The notes under the pieces: model-generated
The model's input: the letters and a program-made list of their open reading frames with translations, nothing else
The model's database searches: none
Told to the model about the DNA's origin: nothing
Translations under genes and position numbers: made by a program
In this document: piece by piece, positions 13,561-24,958 of the stretch
How positions within the stretch are numbered: position 1 is the stretch's first letter
How the letters are laid out: every line of letters begins with the position of its first letter
NCBI GenBank assembly: GCA_026874595.1
Contig: CM049320.1
Coordinates: forward strand, 44,032,714-44,096,713
DNA from: Sipunculus nudus
Taxonomy: Eukaryota > Annelida > Sipuncula > Golfingiida > Sipunculidae
DNA: 64,000 nucleotides
Direction of reading: 5' to 3'

Positions 13561-13910
13561 TGATCTTTCGTTGTAACTGGTTCACAGAACCTACATAATA
13601 TTTTTTCAATGCTAGGGTACCTTTCCTTGATAAATGTAACCTATCATTATGACTATAGAGCTCCAAGTCCTCCTGCTTTACACCTTGTTCACATTTATTG
13701 AAGGCTTTCCATGTGTACAAAATAGGACAAAACCTCTGTTTGCCCATCATCTTGAGCATTTGATTGATGTTCCAAAGTGTCTTGATACAAAGTCCCTTCA
13801 TCACATGGCCGTGGAATTAATCCCGATACCGCAACCAATGCAGTCTTGTTTTTGTGTCTGACAATCTGCACAGGCTCTTCAAGTGTGCATGCAGGATGGT
13901 TTGTTAACAA
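13550..13910 (-). pseudogene. SGNH-hydrolase-like fragment, probably transposon-derived
   Basis: Two overlapping minus-strand frames (13910-13695 and 13804-13547) together carry the end of an SGNH/GDSL-like fold. VSGLIPRP appears in the first and NDRLHLSRKGTLAL in the second; the latter is the Asp-x-x-His block near the C-terminus, followed by LxxY. Such domains are often carried as accessory domains by invertebrate transposable elements. The frame changes near 13800-13830, so it is broken. The N-terminal GDS serine motif is not visible. Assignment rests on the IPRP and DxLHL motifs. Confidence 0.55.
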
Positions 13911-13919
13911 GATGGTAGA

Positions 13920-14982
13920 GTCAGGTTTACATTGAGCAATCGAATCCTGAGTGGAATTTAGATATGATGCATTTTTTCGCGGAAAGGCAAACTTTTCTCC
14001 GGGAATTATGAAGGTGAACCTGTATGAATGCCTTTCCGTTAGAAAAGTGAAACTTCATATTTAAATATTACGATTCCTGTTCTGGATCCGCCATTGGGCC
14101 GGTTTTTTTCCGGGACGGGGTTTCCTGTAGGCCTACCAAGGTATTTCTGCCGAACTGGTTCGACAGCGGGATTCACTGATGTATACGTAGTTTCTGATGG
14201 ATGGGGCGCCGATAGACCTATCCCAAAATTTTCCATAAGATGTAAAATTACTCAGGGTTTATGCATGGTAAAATATGATAATTGACCCTTCACGAACTCC
14301 CTAGCATGGACACGTTTCCGACATTCCAAGAGCAAAATCGGACATAAATTTCGAGGAGCGGCCACTACACAACGCTTAGCAGCGATTTAGTGACACCTTT
14401 GGAAGGATTCATTGATAAATACGGAAAATGGCCCTCCCAATAGTTCATTCTGCATCTTCTCCGATACTTTTTAAGACCAAAAATAAGGAACAGGCCTACC
14501 CTTGCAGAGGAGTTGCGTGACAACGATTTAGTGCCACCCCTTTGGTGGATCCAGAATTTCGAGAACAAGGGGCGCTAATACTGGTGGTTAATTGATGCTT
14601 ATTATGAAAATTGGGTTATTAAATTATGCATTTTTATATTCTTTTGATGTATTTAAATTGATTTTTTTATTTCTCAAAATTAGGATATGAACTAAAGAGT
14701 TGAGGAGATGCGAAATTTCATATTTTTAATTCTCGAGGCAAATACGCCGCGGGCGTCCCAATTTGGGTCAGGCCGCCTCTGGCCCTCAATTACAATACAG
14801 ATACAGAGCGATTTAGGAAGACTACGCATTTGGACTACGTTTATGTGGAAAACTAGCTTTGGACGACATTTAGACCTTTAAAAAGAACTGGATCAGCGAA
14901 AAGCCTCAGGCATTCACACCGTTATAAATCAGTTTGGCTAAAAAACAAAGGCCGAAGCGTAGTGAATGGCTGTCATATACAC

Positions 14983-15049
<67 letters not shown>

Positions 15050-16040
15050 AACGAATTCACAATATTTGTTTTGCAGCTTGAAATACAGGTACCGCTAGAG
15101 CAAAAAAAAAAGTTTTTTCCCGCAACTACTAATTAAGACCAATCAAATGCTCAGTATGTACTGAAGTAAACCTAAACAAAATTAATAAGTAGTCAATTGT
15201 GTTTAAGAACAAGACACTAAATATTTTTAAAGAATTATTTTCAAATGTAAATCCAGGTTACTCTAGAAAAAGGGATACTTTGTAAAAAAATGGCACTGTG
15301 ATAATTTATTGCACGCCATGAACATTATGGAGACAAAATAGGGAAACCCGTTTAGTTTTATAATTATTTTGTTGTCTGTTATATTCTACACATTATTGCT
15401 ATAAGAGAGGCGATGGTCTCCGAAGTTTGAGCTCTCTAGTGAATATAAGTACTAGTTAAGGTTGTTAATCTTTACAAAAATCTCAAGAAAATTGTCATTT
15501 TTATTTGTTTGCTTGATATCAATACAGAATCGATAACAGTTTTTTTTTATTTAAATTCCTTACTTATATTCAAGGTCACGTTGCTGTCAAACTATTTTAC
15601 CCAAGGGTGGCACAGTTTGATAATATTGCACAAAAAAAAAAAAAAACAAGAAACATAGGCCTATCATTAACTATGCAAATCGTGCCATATATTTTATGTT
15701 TATATGCTTTTTAATCATGTTTTACAAACATTTTTTTATGTTGATGACGAGATGATGTCTCTGCTGCTTTCTAGTGTTTAGGTCAAGGTTTTTTTTTCAA
15801 CAAGAAATGTTGCATCAATATTTGAAAAAAGTCATGTTTAAACCATTTTATATAAATGTCTAATAACAGAAACGTTCTTGTTGTCATTTATTTTTTAAAA
15901 CAACCAATTTTCCCCCCAAACAAGCTACATCTAATCCATTTCTATTTTTATAAATAGGATAGGTTTGTTTTATGTTCAAAGTAACCCCGAACGTGGGGCT
16001 ACTTTGAACACCTCAAAGATCTTTACCCAATAAAATGTAT
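13920..16040. other. Intergenic, no gene; microsatellite and a hairpin
   Basis: It holds an AC tract grading into an AT tract at about 14968-15047 and a 36-bp hairpin at 15974-16009. The 14040-14290 stretch is GC-richer, with open frames on both strands but no recognisable protein. Confidence 0.5.
15974..16009. repeat. Near-perfect 36-bp hairpin
   Basis: The arms GTTCAAAGTA-a-CCCC and GGGG-c-TACTTTGAAC pair with a single internal mismatch around a short GAACGT loop. It lies 38 bp upstream of the truncated MITE and may be a terminus of another foldback element. Confidence 0.7.
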
Positions 16041-16046
16041 ATCTAA

Positions 16047-16325
16047 GGCCAAAAAAAGTATGGTTCCCAGTCACTTTTTTTGCAGAAATCAGTGCGGGCG
16101 GGCGGGGTTTTTTTTATTACCTTTTTGTATGCATGTTTCGATAAAAATGTCGTATGATCAGGGTAAACCATGATAATAACATATTTTTTTTTCATAACAG
16201 GTACAAGCACTACCTAATTTATAAAAAATTGTATTCTTTTATCTTCTTGAAAGATGAAAATCAAAATAAAAATTTTTAATGCGGGGGGGGGGGGGGGGAT
16301 TAAAATTGACGCGGGCGATGCCTAG
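16047..16325 (-). mobile_element. Truncated second copy of the Harbinger-type MITE
   Basis: It starts with GGCCAAAAAAAGTATGGTT and follows, with substitutions, the reverse complement of the complete MITE at 29829-30162. Shared landmarks include a GCGGGCGGG block, ATGTTTCGATAAA, TTTTATCTTCTTGAAAG and GAAAATCAAAATAAAAAT. Homology stops just inside the other terminus, so one inverted repeat is missing. An internal G run (16283-16298) has expanded relative to the other copy. TAA precedes the intact end. Confidence 0.75.
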
Positions 16326-16329
16326 TGTT

Positions 16330-19300
16330 ACACGAATGCCCTACCCCTAGTATAACCGGGGGGGGGGGAGACACCCTATATTACGTCATGGCTACCAGGG
16401 GAGGTTCCCTTGATGTTAATGCTACAAGATGCAGATCTCTGCATGGGGTAGACCAATGACCAAAGAGCTGGCGATGCAGGGCTGGAATGTCTGATACATG
16501 AGCCATGCACCATGCCTAGCCTTCTCTCTTAGGCCTGGGAATCAGAACACTGTAGGCGTGCGGTGTATGTCCCATCGGGCTCGGAGCCTCTCCGGTCTTT
16601 TTTTATAGCTTTTGCCTTGCAGAAGTTGAGAGAATATAGGAACCAGGGAAACCTGGACAGCTAGACTCTGGTTCGTATAGATATATATATTTCATGTAAT
16701 ATCAGTCAGGGGATGTATCTTTGTGTATAATGTTGTAGTTTCTTCTGAAAAAAAATCTTGTGGTCATCGTAATTTCCTCTCAGTCTTATAGTTTCTGTTG
16801 TATGCATGGAGGAGCATCTGCCATTTGAGTCACGCTACCATTAATTAATTACAATGTATATACGTTTACCTAAATTTTAAGACACTAAGAACCATACCTT
16901 TTATTTTTCTCGGTCTAATTTTAAGGTTAAAACAAAGTAGGGATATAAAGTTTAACGTAACCGCCATATTTTGATTATCTTGCCATTACTGAATCTTTAA
17001 GGGTAAAAAAAGGTAAGATTTAAAAAAACTAAAACAATTGTGTGTTGGCAAGCCAAACTGTAGTCTCTCCAACAGACGCCAGGTGCTGCTACTGCTATGC
17101 ATCAGTAGGACACGTGGCTATATTTGTTTTTCCTGTATAACATCTACAAAACACCTGAAGTTTGGGCCTTTTTAAAGTAATTTTCATAATAAATTTTGTA
17201 ATAAAATCATTTTTATCTGAAAATTTGTTGTTTCTACAGTCAAACAAGGCCAAGAAATCAGGGCTTGTGTATCTCATTTTTCCCCCATCCTGTTCCGAAT
17301 GCAGTGAAGCCAAAATTACCCCTCCAAGCATTCCGTATTAACCATATATGGACAACATGTCTTTGATGATTGGTCACAGATTTAAAAAAAAATTGACTGA
17401 TACCTTTGATTTTGAGTGAGATTATGCTAACCATACATAATAATAAAAAATATGTTTCTGTTAAGACCCCTTGCCATTACGGCTAGAGCCAACCAGAGCA
17501 GGCCAAACCAAAAATTCACCACTCTCCTTCAGGTTTGGTGACCCCAGGTCATATAAACAAATAGGACCACGTGACCAGTACTGGAACAGAGCAGTATAGG
17601 CACCTGGTGTTTGTTGGAGGGACTAGCCAACCTGAAACCTGATAATAATAGTTTAAAACCCAGAAGTAGAATGTCGGAAATTGGTAGTGAGAATGTACTA
17701 GGCCCATACCCAGAAGCGGACCAAGGGTGTGTAAACATGAGTGTGGGTGTGCACGTGTGTGTGTGTGCTGACCACATATTTTAATAATAAGATAAACGTA
17801 TGCTTTTTTATTCTCAGCCATGAATCTATCTCCATGACTCAACTAACAACTTGACATTTTGTCATGCCTGACTCTATAGGAATCTCAGAAAATGTAAAGA
17901 TAATACCTATTGAAAAAAAAAGATTTTCTTTGTTGGGCGATACAAGGGCCAGATTCATTCAGAGTCCTAAAGTATATCTTAAAAAGGTTATTCATTATTA
18001 TACAGCAATAACTGTGTACATATTATGTGTCGGCGTTGAAATTTGTGTTATCTTACTTAATTTTAGATCAACTGGGAAACCTAATCTGGAACTTTTGATC
18101 CTCTTCTCGCACTCCTTTTCGTGAAACAAAATGGCCGCGTCAGATACCGTTAGGAACATTAGGCCCCAGGCCCTGATTCAGAGTTGCAAAAATGTGCATA
18201 TCTGAGGCGAGGTTACATATAGGAGATGTGAGACTAAATTTGAATATAGAAATAAAAGAAATTATTTTATAAATATTCTTATACGCGTGCGCACGTTTAT
18301 TTCTATCTGATTAATTATAATATAGTTTTTAAATGCAAGCGCACACGTTAAGTTGTATTTGTACACACTGACAAATTAGCACAACAATATTGTGATTGTG
18401 ATGTACTCTGCTTCAAGAACAAGCTGAACACTTGTATGCCCAAGACTGTGTTTTCATTGTGCCGCACATAAGCGACAAGCGGGACCCTTTTTGTGACCAT
18501 GACCGATCACTTACACGGGCCGCTTAGCTCAGTAACAATATATGTAAACACGGTACAATACATTACAGTGATGTTACCAATCGTTTCGAGTAATTTCATA
18601 TAAAAATCAGATTTCACAGGAACAGCTTTTATGGATTGTCTTGAATCTTGAATCGTGTGTGTCTGTTCACTTTGTGTAGCTAAATAATCTCATAAGTCTG
18701 GTGGAGCTATCTATAATTTAATAGTATATATTTGTTACAGTCTGAAAACCTTTGCAATTTTATCCTAACTGGAAGTCTAAACTCAAGACATGATGATTAA
18801 TCAACCATATGAAAAATTGTACAAGATCAACAGATGCCATCATAACCACGCTAAAGTCTGAAAAACTGAAAGGATAAGAAACTATCATATAGGAAACAGA
18901 TAATTTATGCATTAAAAAAATTCTGCTGAAGATAATATTTCTGGGGACATACAAAATAATAATATATATAGAAGTAATATATTATGCTTTAAACGAAAAT
19001 ACCAATTATATCTAACAGAACAAATTTAACACTTGGGAGACATCAATATCTAGCAAATCCCATCAGGCGCGACTGTTATCTCCAGAGGCAAGGCTTCCTT
19101 CTTGTATTTACCAGGATATCCTTTACAAAAATTAAGGATAATATAACAAATACAAAAAACAAAGACTGGTGTGAAAGGTGTGAAAACATGAACAATCAAG
19201 CAGATTTCTTCTGAAATGGTGGCTAGAGTCATTCGGCTAAGAATTCTTCAGCGAGATGTTTGATAGAACTACTTGGATCCGATTTCTCGTTGGGTCGCAC

Positions 19301-19870
19301 ACTGAACATTCCATTTAAACCACCAACATACATTGATAACTTAATCCCGTGGTTGTTCTTGACATTTAACAGGTTGTTGATATTAAATACATTTCAAATA
19401 AATTGATGTTCACGGGTACAATCCAATCACTTTCTGGTTTTAGGCTGAATTGAACTTTTCAATGTGAAAACGTTCATTTTCTTCGTAAGATCTTTTACAC
19501 AAAGGGTTTTTCTTAATCCACTGTGGTATTTATAAACTCCTGCATCAACGGGCAACAGGACCCTATGTCCAGGAGACAGCGCCTCCAAGACCAAAAACTG
19601 ATAAATGATCACTGACCCCAGAAAGCAAACAGAAAGATGGGTATTGACACTACTATGACTCTATTCCACTTATACAGAGAGGCCAGCCAAGAAGCACTGC
19701 ATGATGCAACGGAAAGTCTTCCTATTATGACAGGCCTATAGAAGACGATCCTATACTCAGGAGGAACAAGGCAATCGTCCAATAGGGCAAAAGCAAGTGT
19801 GACCTTTGTTGATCTTACTAAAGCGCTCGGTCTGTGTGACTTGTTTCAAATATATACCGTTTAAGTTTGA
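16330..19870. other. Intergenic, no gene or element recognised
   Basis: This mixed-composition sequence has short frames but no domain. 16400-16640 is GC-richer without recognisable content. Old LTR sequence of the interrupted Gypsy element could lie near 19600-19870, but no matching partner LTR was identified. Confidence 0.4.
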
Positions 19871-19879
19871 AAAAAAAAT

Positions 19880-20095
19880 TACGGTGCGATGTGTCTAGTA
19901 TATGTTAATTCTAAACCAGATCGGCCGGTCTCAGATGTATCAGAAGAGGTCATGCCCACACTGGGCTGTCCTGAATCATCCAGGAAATCTCCGGTTGGTG
20001 GACTCTCTGTGGTCTTCATCAGCTGACTCTTATTTCTACGATACAGCCTATCTTTATGCTCAACTTTATGTGATCGTGGCTGTTTAAGCTTATGT
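19880..20095 (-). pseudogene. C-terminal end of the older Gypsy polyprotein, left of the nested insertion
   Basis: A minus-strand reading gives RSHKVEHKDRLYRRNKSQL and then an acidic Ser/Thr-rich tail to a stop at 19879. The YRRNKSQL block corresponds to the YRRNRRHL motif ending integrases of K02A2.6-type Gypsy elements. It is the continuation of the integrase C-terminus found on the other side of the insertion (26774 upward). The single longer open frame to 20247 mixes this with LTR sequence and is not a gene. Confidence 0.75.
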
Positions 20096-20099
20096 TGAA

Positions 20100-20834
20100 T
20101 GTTACGGTCCCTTTTCACACCAAACAACTCGGGCCGAACCGTAACACATATGCTCAGACACGTTCTCTTCAAATGAATACGTAACCAAAATATGGGTGCA
20201 AAAACAGTGCTATATTCATATATTACAATATTTACATTCGTACACAAATAATATAATAGTCAATACATAACGTAATTTATAACAAAGTCTCTGAAGAAAA
20301 ACTGAGTCTCTAAATAACGAACGGCAACGAAATACTTAACTGAATCCGGTATACAAGAAACTGAAGTCCATCATCAACACATAGTTCGGGCACACACAAA
20401 ACTGAAGTCCTGTATTAATCCATGTGGCACCAGAAAACATAAAATCTCTCCTCTTCCTACATAATAAAGTTCATAGCGTGGTTCACGGCATTCCGTGGGC
20501 TTGGGGACCAAGAGCCCACGGTCACGGTCCCCGGGGAAAACAGTAACGTGGCGTAGCAAAAAATCAATAGTCCCTTCTCGTACTGCAGGCGAGTTCGTTT
20601 TATAGGCTTTCAACAATGGGTGGAAACCGCAGAAGTTTGTGGTTTTGCTTGAGAGAAACGACAGCGCCGTCAGAACTGCAAAACCAGTACTGAATGGTCC
20701 CAGAATAGTGTTTATGTTTCTCAAAGCGCGTCAGTAGTCACTGATAGCGGGGTGGATCCATACGCGTGGAAACGGGGGCGGCCAGACCACTTCGTGGCGC
20801 TATCCTCCGATGTCCAGGTCACGTCCATGCAACC
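20100..20834 (-). repeat. 3' LTR of the Gmr1-like element
   Basis: About 735 bp, about 98% identical to 26037-26769. In plus orientation it begins TGTTACGG at 20100 directly after TGAA and ends GTCCATGCAAC. Its inner end abuts the polypurine tract. Confidence 0.93.
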
Positions 20835-20860
20835 CCCACCCTCAAAAAGAAAGAAGGTAA
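20835..20860 (-). other. Polypurine tract of the Gmr1-like element
   Basis: In minus sense, a purine-rich run GAAAGAAAG..TTTTTGAGGGTGGGG ends exactly at the 3' LTR, the usual position for priming plus-strand DNA synthesis. The core purine run is 20835-20845. Confidence 0.6.
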
Positions 20861-21067
20861 GGAGAGCAAAGCATTAGCACTGTATGACGAGTATATGAGT
20901 AGTTTGACATCTTAAGCATTAGTTTATGCTTCTCAAAGCTAATTAATTATCATCATCACAAATAGTATAAACAGCAATATCTTAATACATGTAATATATG
21001 TAATACAACTCTTCCACAGGACAGAACATATCCGAGGCTATAACAAGAATCAATCATCAGATCAAAA

Positions 21068-21598
21068 TTAATGACGTCTTGATAACGTATCAGCGATTAT
21101 GTTATCGGAGCCCTTGATGTGTTTGATAACTAGGTTAAACTCTGACAGGGCTAGACTCCATCTCATTAATCTCTGATTATTATTCTTCATCTTATGAAGA
21201 AATTTTATGGGATTATGATCTGTATAAACAGTTATATCATAAGGCGTAGAGCCCAAATATACTTCAAAGTGCTGTAATGCCATCAATAGTGACAGAGTTT
21301 CCTTTTCAATAGTAGAATAATTCTTTTGATGAGGTAAAAATTTCTTTGAATAGTAGCAAACCGGATGACTTATGTTAAAGTAATCGTCTTGGATGAGCAC
21401 AGCGCCTACACCGCAATCTCTGGCATCCGTCATGAGAGAAAACGGTTTATCAAAATTTGGAGCCTGTAACACAGGTGCACTTTGTAATATAGCTTTGGCT
21501 CTTTCAAAAGCATTTTGACAGTTTTTATTCCAATGGAATTTTCTGTCCTTTTTCAATAGGTCCGTTACGGATTTACAACTTCTGCAAAGTTCTGACAA
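21068..21598 (-). CDS. RT connection and RNase H domain
   Basis: 176 codons, the C-terminal end of pol. Residues 20-45 are the RT tether (FHWNKNCQNAFERAK). The RNase H domain follows: LMTDARDCGVGAVLIQ (first Asp), a Glu in STIEKETLSLLMAL, VYTDHNPIKFL (Asp) and the terminal GSDNIIADTLSRRH (Asp). The RT thumb between this and 21772 is present but broken by two or more small indels at 21570-21660. After the stop at 21068 only about 230 bp of noncoding sequence and a polypurine tract precede the LTR, so no integrase is encoded downstream. This independently confirms the unusual order. Confidence 0.9.
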   Translation of the reverse strand: MSELCRSCKSVTDLLKKDRKFHWNKNCQNAFERAKAILQSAPVLQAPNFDKPFSLMTDARDCGVGAVLIQDDYFNISHPVCYYSKKFLPHQKNYSTIEKETLSLLMALQHFEVYLGSTPYDITVYTDHNPIKFLHKMKNNNQRLMRWSLALSEFNLVIKHIKGSDNIIADTLSRRH

Positions 21599-21771
21599 AA
21601 TTTCCTGTAATACCCAGTCATTCCTAAGAATCGCATTAGTTCTTGCGATTAGTAGGAACTGGAAATTCTACGATAGCAGATACTTTACTGGCAATTGGTT
21701 TTACACAACCTTGACCTACTTCGTGCCCTAAATATGTTACAGTTGCACGACAAAAATCACTCTTGGCAAGA

Positions 21772-24327
21772 TTAACTGTCAACCCTGCTTTTTTTCAGTC
21801 TCTCAAAGAGTTCTACCAAACTTTGTTTATGACCTTCCCATATGTGATTGTATACAACAACATCATCAATATAGCAAGTACAGTTATCTAAGCCAGATAA
21901 TACACAATTCATAAGTCTCATGAAGCAGGCTGGCGCATTTTTCATTCCGAAGGGCATAACTTTGTACTGGAACAAACCGTTTGGCGTTACAAACGCAAAT
22001 ATTTGCTTAGCCCGTTCGGTAAGAGGTACCTGCCAATAACCTTTTAACAGATCTAACTTGCTAATATACGTAGCAGATCCAATCCTATCAATGCAATCTT
22101 CCACTCTGGGCAAAGGGTAAGTATCTGTTATTGTTACAGTGTTAACTTTTCGATAGTTTGTACAAAATCTGTAGGTCATATCAGGCTTCTTTATCAACAA
22201 ACATGGGGAACTCCAGGCACTACTGCTGTTTTCAATAATATCATTTTCTATCATATACTTGATTTCATTCTTTATGGCTTGTAACTTTTGGGGACCAGCT
22301 CTATATGGTGCCTGTTTAATAGGGGAAGCATCTCCTACGTCTACATCATGCTGTAGTACATTAGTTCTACTGGGGACATCAGGAAATAAAGAGTCATAAT
22401 TTAGCAGGATTTCCTTCAACTCTGATAACTGATCGAAATCCAAATGTGACAATTTCTGATCTAAATTATTTAAAATATCAGAGTTGTTCAGTTTTACAGG
22501 ATGTTCAGTTTTCTTCATGAGAACATCCTCGGCATTCTTTTCAGTTTCTTTAATGAGTACCAAATTTGTTTGGGGAGGACTAGATTGACATGTTTCCGCT
22601 GATCTGTCATGATATTCTTTCAACATATTTATATGACAAAGTTGTTGCGTCTTTCTACGATCAGGAGTATCAATCACATAATTCAAATCTGATTTCTTCT
22701 CAACAACTTTGTATGGTCCAGAGTATTTTGCTTGCAGGGGATGTCCTGGAATTGGGAATAATATCAGAACTTTATCACCAGGTTTAAATTCTCTTTTTGT
22801 CGTCTTTTTGTCATACCATACTTTCATTTTGTTTTGGGCTTTCTTTAAATGTTCTTGGGCGATTTTATTTGCCCTACTTAATTTCTCCTTGAATTCCTGA
22901 ACATATTTTAACAAGCTACTTTGACAACTGTTTTCCATCCAAGTGTCTTTTAACACCGCCAGGGGGCCTCTTACACAGTGCCCATACACTAATTCAAAAG
23001 GGCTAAACCCTAAGCTTTCTTGCACTGCTTCTCGGGCCGCAAATATAAAAAAGGGTAAACCCTCATCCCACTGGTTCCCAGTGTCAAGACAATAAGCTCT
23101 AATCATGTTTTTGAGAGTTTGGTGAAATCGCTCTAGAGCACCTTGACTCTCAGGATGGTAGGCACTGGATTTGTAGTGTTTTATGCCTAGCTCTGTCATA
23201 ACTTGGGCAAATATATTTGACATGAAATTTGAACCTTGATCCGTTTGTATTGTTCTTGGTAAGCCAAAAGTAGTAAAAAATTTAACCAGAGCTTCAACAA
23301 TTTTCTTTGCAGATATAGTTCTAAGAGGAATAGCTTCTGGAAATCTAGTTGCAGTACACATGATTGTTAGAACATATTCATTGCCATGTTTAATTTTTCT
23401 TAGCGGTCCTACACAGTCAAGTATTATTGATTCAAACGCATCATGTGTTGTTGGTATGGGCGAGAGTGGCGCAGGACTAATTTGGTGGGTTGGTTTTCCA
23501 ATCATTTGACACACATGACAAGTTTTACAGTATTTCGCCACGTCTCGTTTTAACTTGGGCCAATAGAAGTGTTGGAGAATTTTGTGTTTGGTTTTCCTGA
23601 CACCCAAATGTCCTGCCATAGGATGATCATGTGCAAGTTTTATGATTTCTGGGCGATACTCGGGGGGAACTACAATTTGATAAAGAGTTTTCCACGTTTC
23701 GTCCGCTGGTACGGTGGGAGGTCTATATTTTCTGACTAGTACATCATTCTGTAAGGTGAAACAAGTTGGAACTTTATCTGCTTCCTCTTTAGTCAAGGCA
23801 TTTTCTCTAAGGGAGGCAATTTCAGGATCTTTCTTTTGTATTTCTATCAAATCATCACTTTTCATGCTAACTTCTACATTCTTTACACTCCTATCCTTCT
23901 TTAACTGTTCATGCCCATTTTGATCAGGCGATTTCACGCCGTTTGTACTCCTTTGGAGATTTCTATTCAGGGTCTGTTTGCCCTGTACTACATTTGTAGT
24001 CGAGTCCTTTGGACTGGGTGTGCCACTTGGGTCACATGCGGGCGATTTGACATTTACTCGCGTAACGGGCTTTAAGCCACTGACGTCATCGTTTGAATGC
24101 GCCATAAAGGTTTGCGAGAGGTCAAGTACAGAACTCTCTGGTTTCAGACTTGCCTTTTTACTCATCGCTCGAGTCACTACACAGCCTGGAAATACGCCCG
24201 GAAACTCCTGCTGGAGCAGGTCTGTGTCCCTATCAGTGCTCGGCAATTTTGTCATTCTGGGATCAATTTTCACTCTGTCACCAGCTAAATCTTTGCCTAG
24301 GAGGAGCGAAACGCCCTCTACTGGCAA
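21772..24327 (-). CDS. pol: Pol segment: integrase followed by reverse transcriptase (Gmr1 order)
   Basis: 851 codons open. Residues 1-230 are a variable linker. Residues 232-275 are the HHCC zinc domain (HDHPMAGHLG and CKTCHVC). The integrase core spans about 298-455 with catalytic D304 (ILDCVG), D363 (QTDQGSN) and E399 (SQGALERF). Residues 530-572 are a GPY/F module (KYSGPYKVVE, HINMLKEY); no chromodomain is present. The RT spans about 665-851 with LDLLKGYWQVPL (D759), MPFGMKNAPA and YIDD at 819-822. Thus integrase is N-terminal to RT. The frame ends prematurely at an A7 run (plus-strand T run 21789-21795), within the RT palm/thumb. The initial codon is TTG, so 24327 is not a true start; it is the first codon after a frame break. 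Confidence 0.92.
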   Translation of the reverse strand: MPVEGVSLLLGKDLAGDRVKIDPRMTKLPSTDRDTDLLQQEFPGVFPGCVVTRAMSKKASLKPESSVLDLSQTFMAHSNDDVSGLKPVTRVNVKSPACDPSGTPSPKDSTTNVVQGKQTLNRNLQRSTNGVKSPDQNGHEQLKKDRSVKNVEVSMKSDDLIEIQKKDPEIASLRENALTKEEADKVPTCFTLQNDVLVRKYRPPTVPADETWKTLYQIVVPPEYRPEIIKLAHDHPMAGHLGVRKTKHKILQHFYWPKLKRDVAKYCKTCHVCQMIGKPTHQISPAPLSPIPTTHDAFESIILDCVGPLRKIKHGNEYVLTIMCTATRFPEAIPLRTISAKKIVEALVKFFTTFGLPRTIQTDQGSNFMSNIFAQVMTELGIKHYKSSAYHPESQGALERFHQTLKNMIRAYCLDTGNQWDEGLPFFIFAAREAVQESLGFSPFELVYGHCVRGPLAVLKDTWMENSCQSSLLKYVQEFKEKLSRANKIAQEHLKKAQNKMKVWYDKKTTKREFKPGDKVLILFPIPGHPLQAKYSGPYKVVEKKSDLNYVIDTPDRRKTQQLCHINMLKEYHDRSAETCQSSPPQTNLVLIKETEKNAEDVLMKKTEHPVKLNNSDILNNLDQKLSHLDFDQLSELKEILLNYDSLFPDVPSRTNVLQHDVDVGDASPIKQAPYRAGPQKLQAIKNEIKYMIENDIIENSSSAWSSPCLLIKKPDMTYRFCTNYRKVNTVTITDTYPLPRVEDCIDRIGSATYISKLDLLKGYWQVPLTERAKQIFAFVTPNGLFQYKVMPFGMKNAPACFMRLMNCVLSGLDNCTCYIDDVVVYNHIWEGHKQSLVELFERLKKSRVDS

Positions 24328-24355
24328 CTTTGAACAAACTCCTACAGTTACAAAT

Positions 24356-24655
24356 TCAGAATAAATCAGATTCTAGTTTCACTCTGTGTAATGGAACTTC
24401 TAAAAATTCCGAATTAACGCCCTGGACTAGAACTGAACACCCCGCGTAACTCTCTTTAGAGAAGGGAAGAACAGATTTCAAAACGAGGCTTTGGGTTGCC
24501 CCGGTATCCCTTAAGATTTTAACTCGGGCCTTTCTTGCATGGTTACCCTCTAACTGAACAAAGCCATCTGACACAAAGGGCTGAAAGCTCTCGTGGACAG
24601 GGATTTGTGTTTCACCTTTAGTCTCTAGTTTACTGGGCATTGTTACCGGTTTCAT
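24356..24655 (-). CDS. Retroviral-type aspartic protease fragment
   Basis: A 99-residue frame contains VKILRDTGATQSLVLKSVLPF around residues 45-65: the D-T-G active-site triad of a pepsin-like retroelement protease with the usual hydrophobic strand before it and SLV after. Retroelement proteases work as dimers and cleave Gag-Pol. The second glycine-containing strand (ILG-like) is not clear. The frame closes at 24356 and coding similarity resumes in another frame leading to 24327, so an indel separates protease from the integrase-RT frame. Confidence 0.82.
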   Translation of the reverse strand: MKPVTMPSKLETKGETQIPVHESFQPFVSDGFVQLEGNHARKARVKILRDTGATQSLVLKSVLPFSKESYAGCSVLVQGVNSEFLEVPLHRVKLESDLF

Positions 24656-24669
24656 GCTCTGCGTGACAG

Positions 24670-24955
24670 TTAATGCATTAGGTTTAGGCTTACTTTGACC
24701 GTATCTTTTTCTGTAACACTCATATTCTGTATGCCCCTTGAACTCACAGAATGTACAATATTTGGGTCCAGTCCTAGGTTGTCCCTCTTTATGTTGAGCA
24801 GGAGAGTCAGATTGACTTTTATACTGGGGTTTACCATGATCGGACCGTGGTTTACCTGAGCCGGAGAGACCCCGATAGTAGGGACTACCCTTTCTCCGAC
24901 CCAGTTTTGGGCTTTTGCTACCCTCTCTTTTCTCACCATACCTCCTCCTGTGACT
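24670..24955 (-). pseudogene. Gag nucleocapsid linker and CCHC zinc knuckle (shifted frame)
   Basis: After the stop ending the capsid frame, the minus strand encodes a basic, Ser/Lys-rich linker. A knuckle CTFCEFKGHTEYEC (C-x2-C-x4-H-x4-C) follows at about 24760-24715, ahead of a PNALTVTQS tail. The same knuckle is found in the second copy (CTFCGIMGHIEYEC at about 62181-62222). This frame differs from the longest open frame over the same bases, so at least one indel separates capsid from nucleocapsid. Confidence 0.75.
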
Positions 24956-24958
24956 GGT

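Noticed and set aside
17529-17842. Overlapping minus-strand frames of 82 and 97 codons
   Set aside because: Part of the translation is a GT/CA tract; no domain and no splice context.
19879-20247. 122-codon minus-strand open frame as one gene
   Set aside because: It fuses LTR sequence of the young element with the integrase tail of the older one across the insertion boundary.
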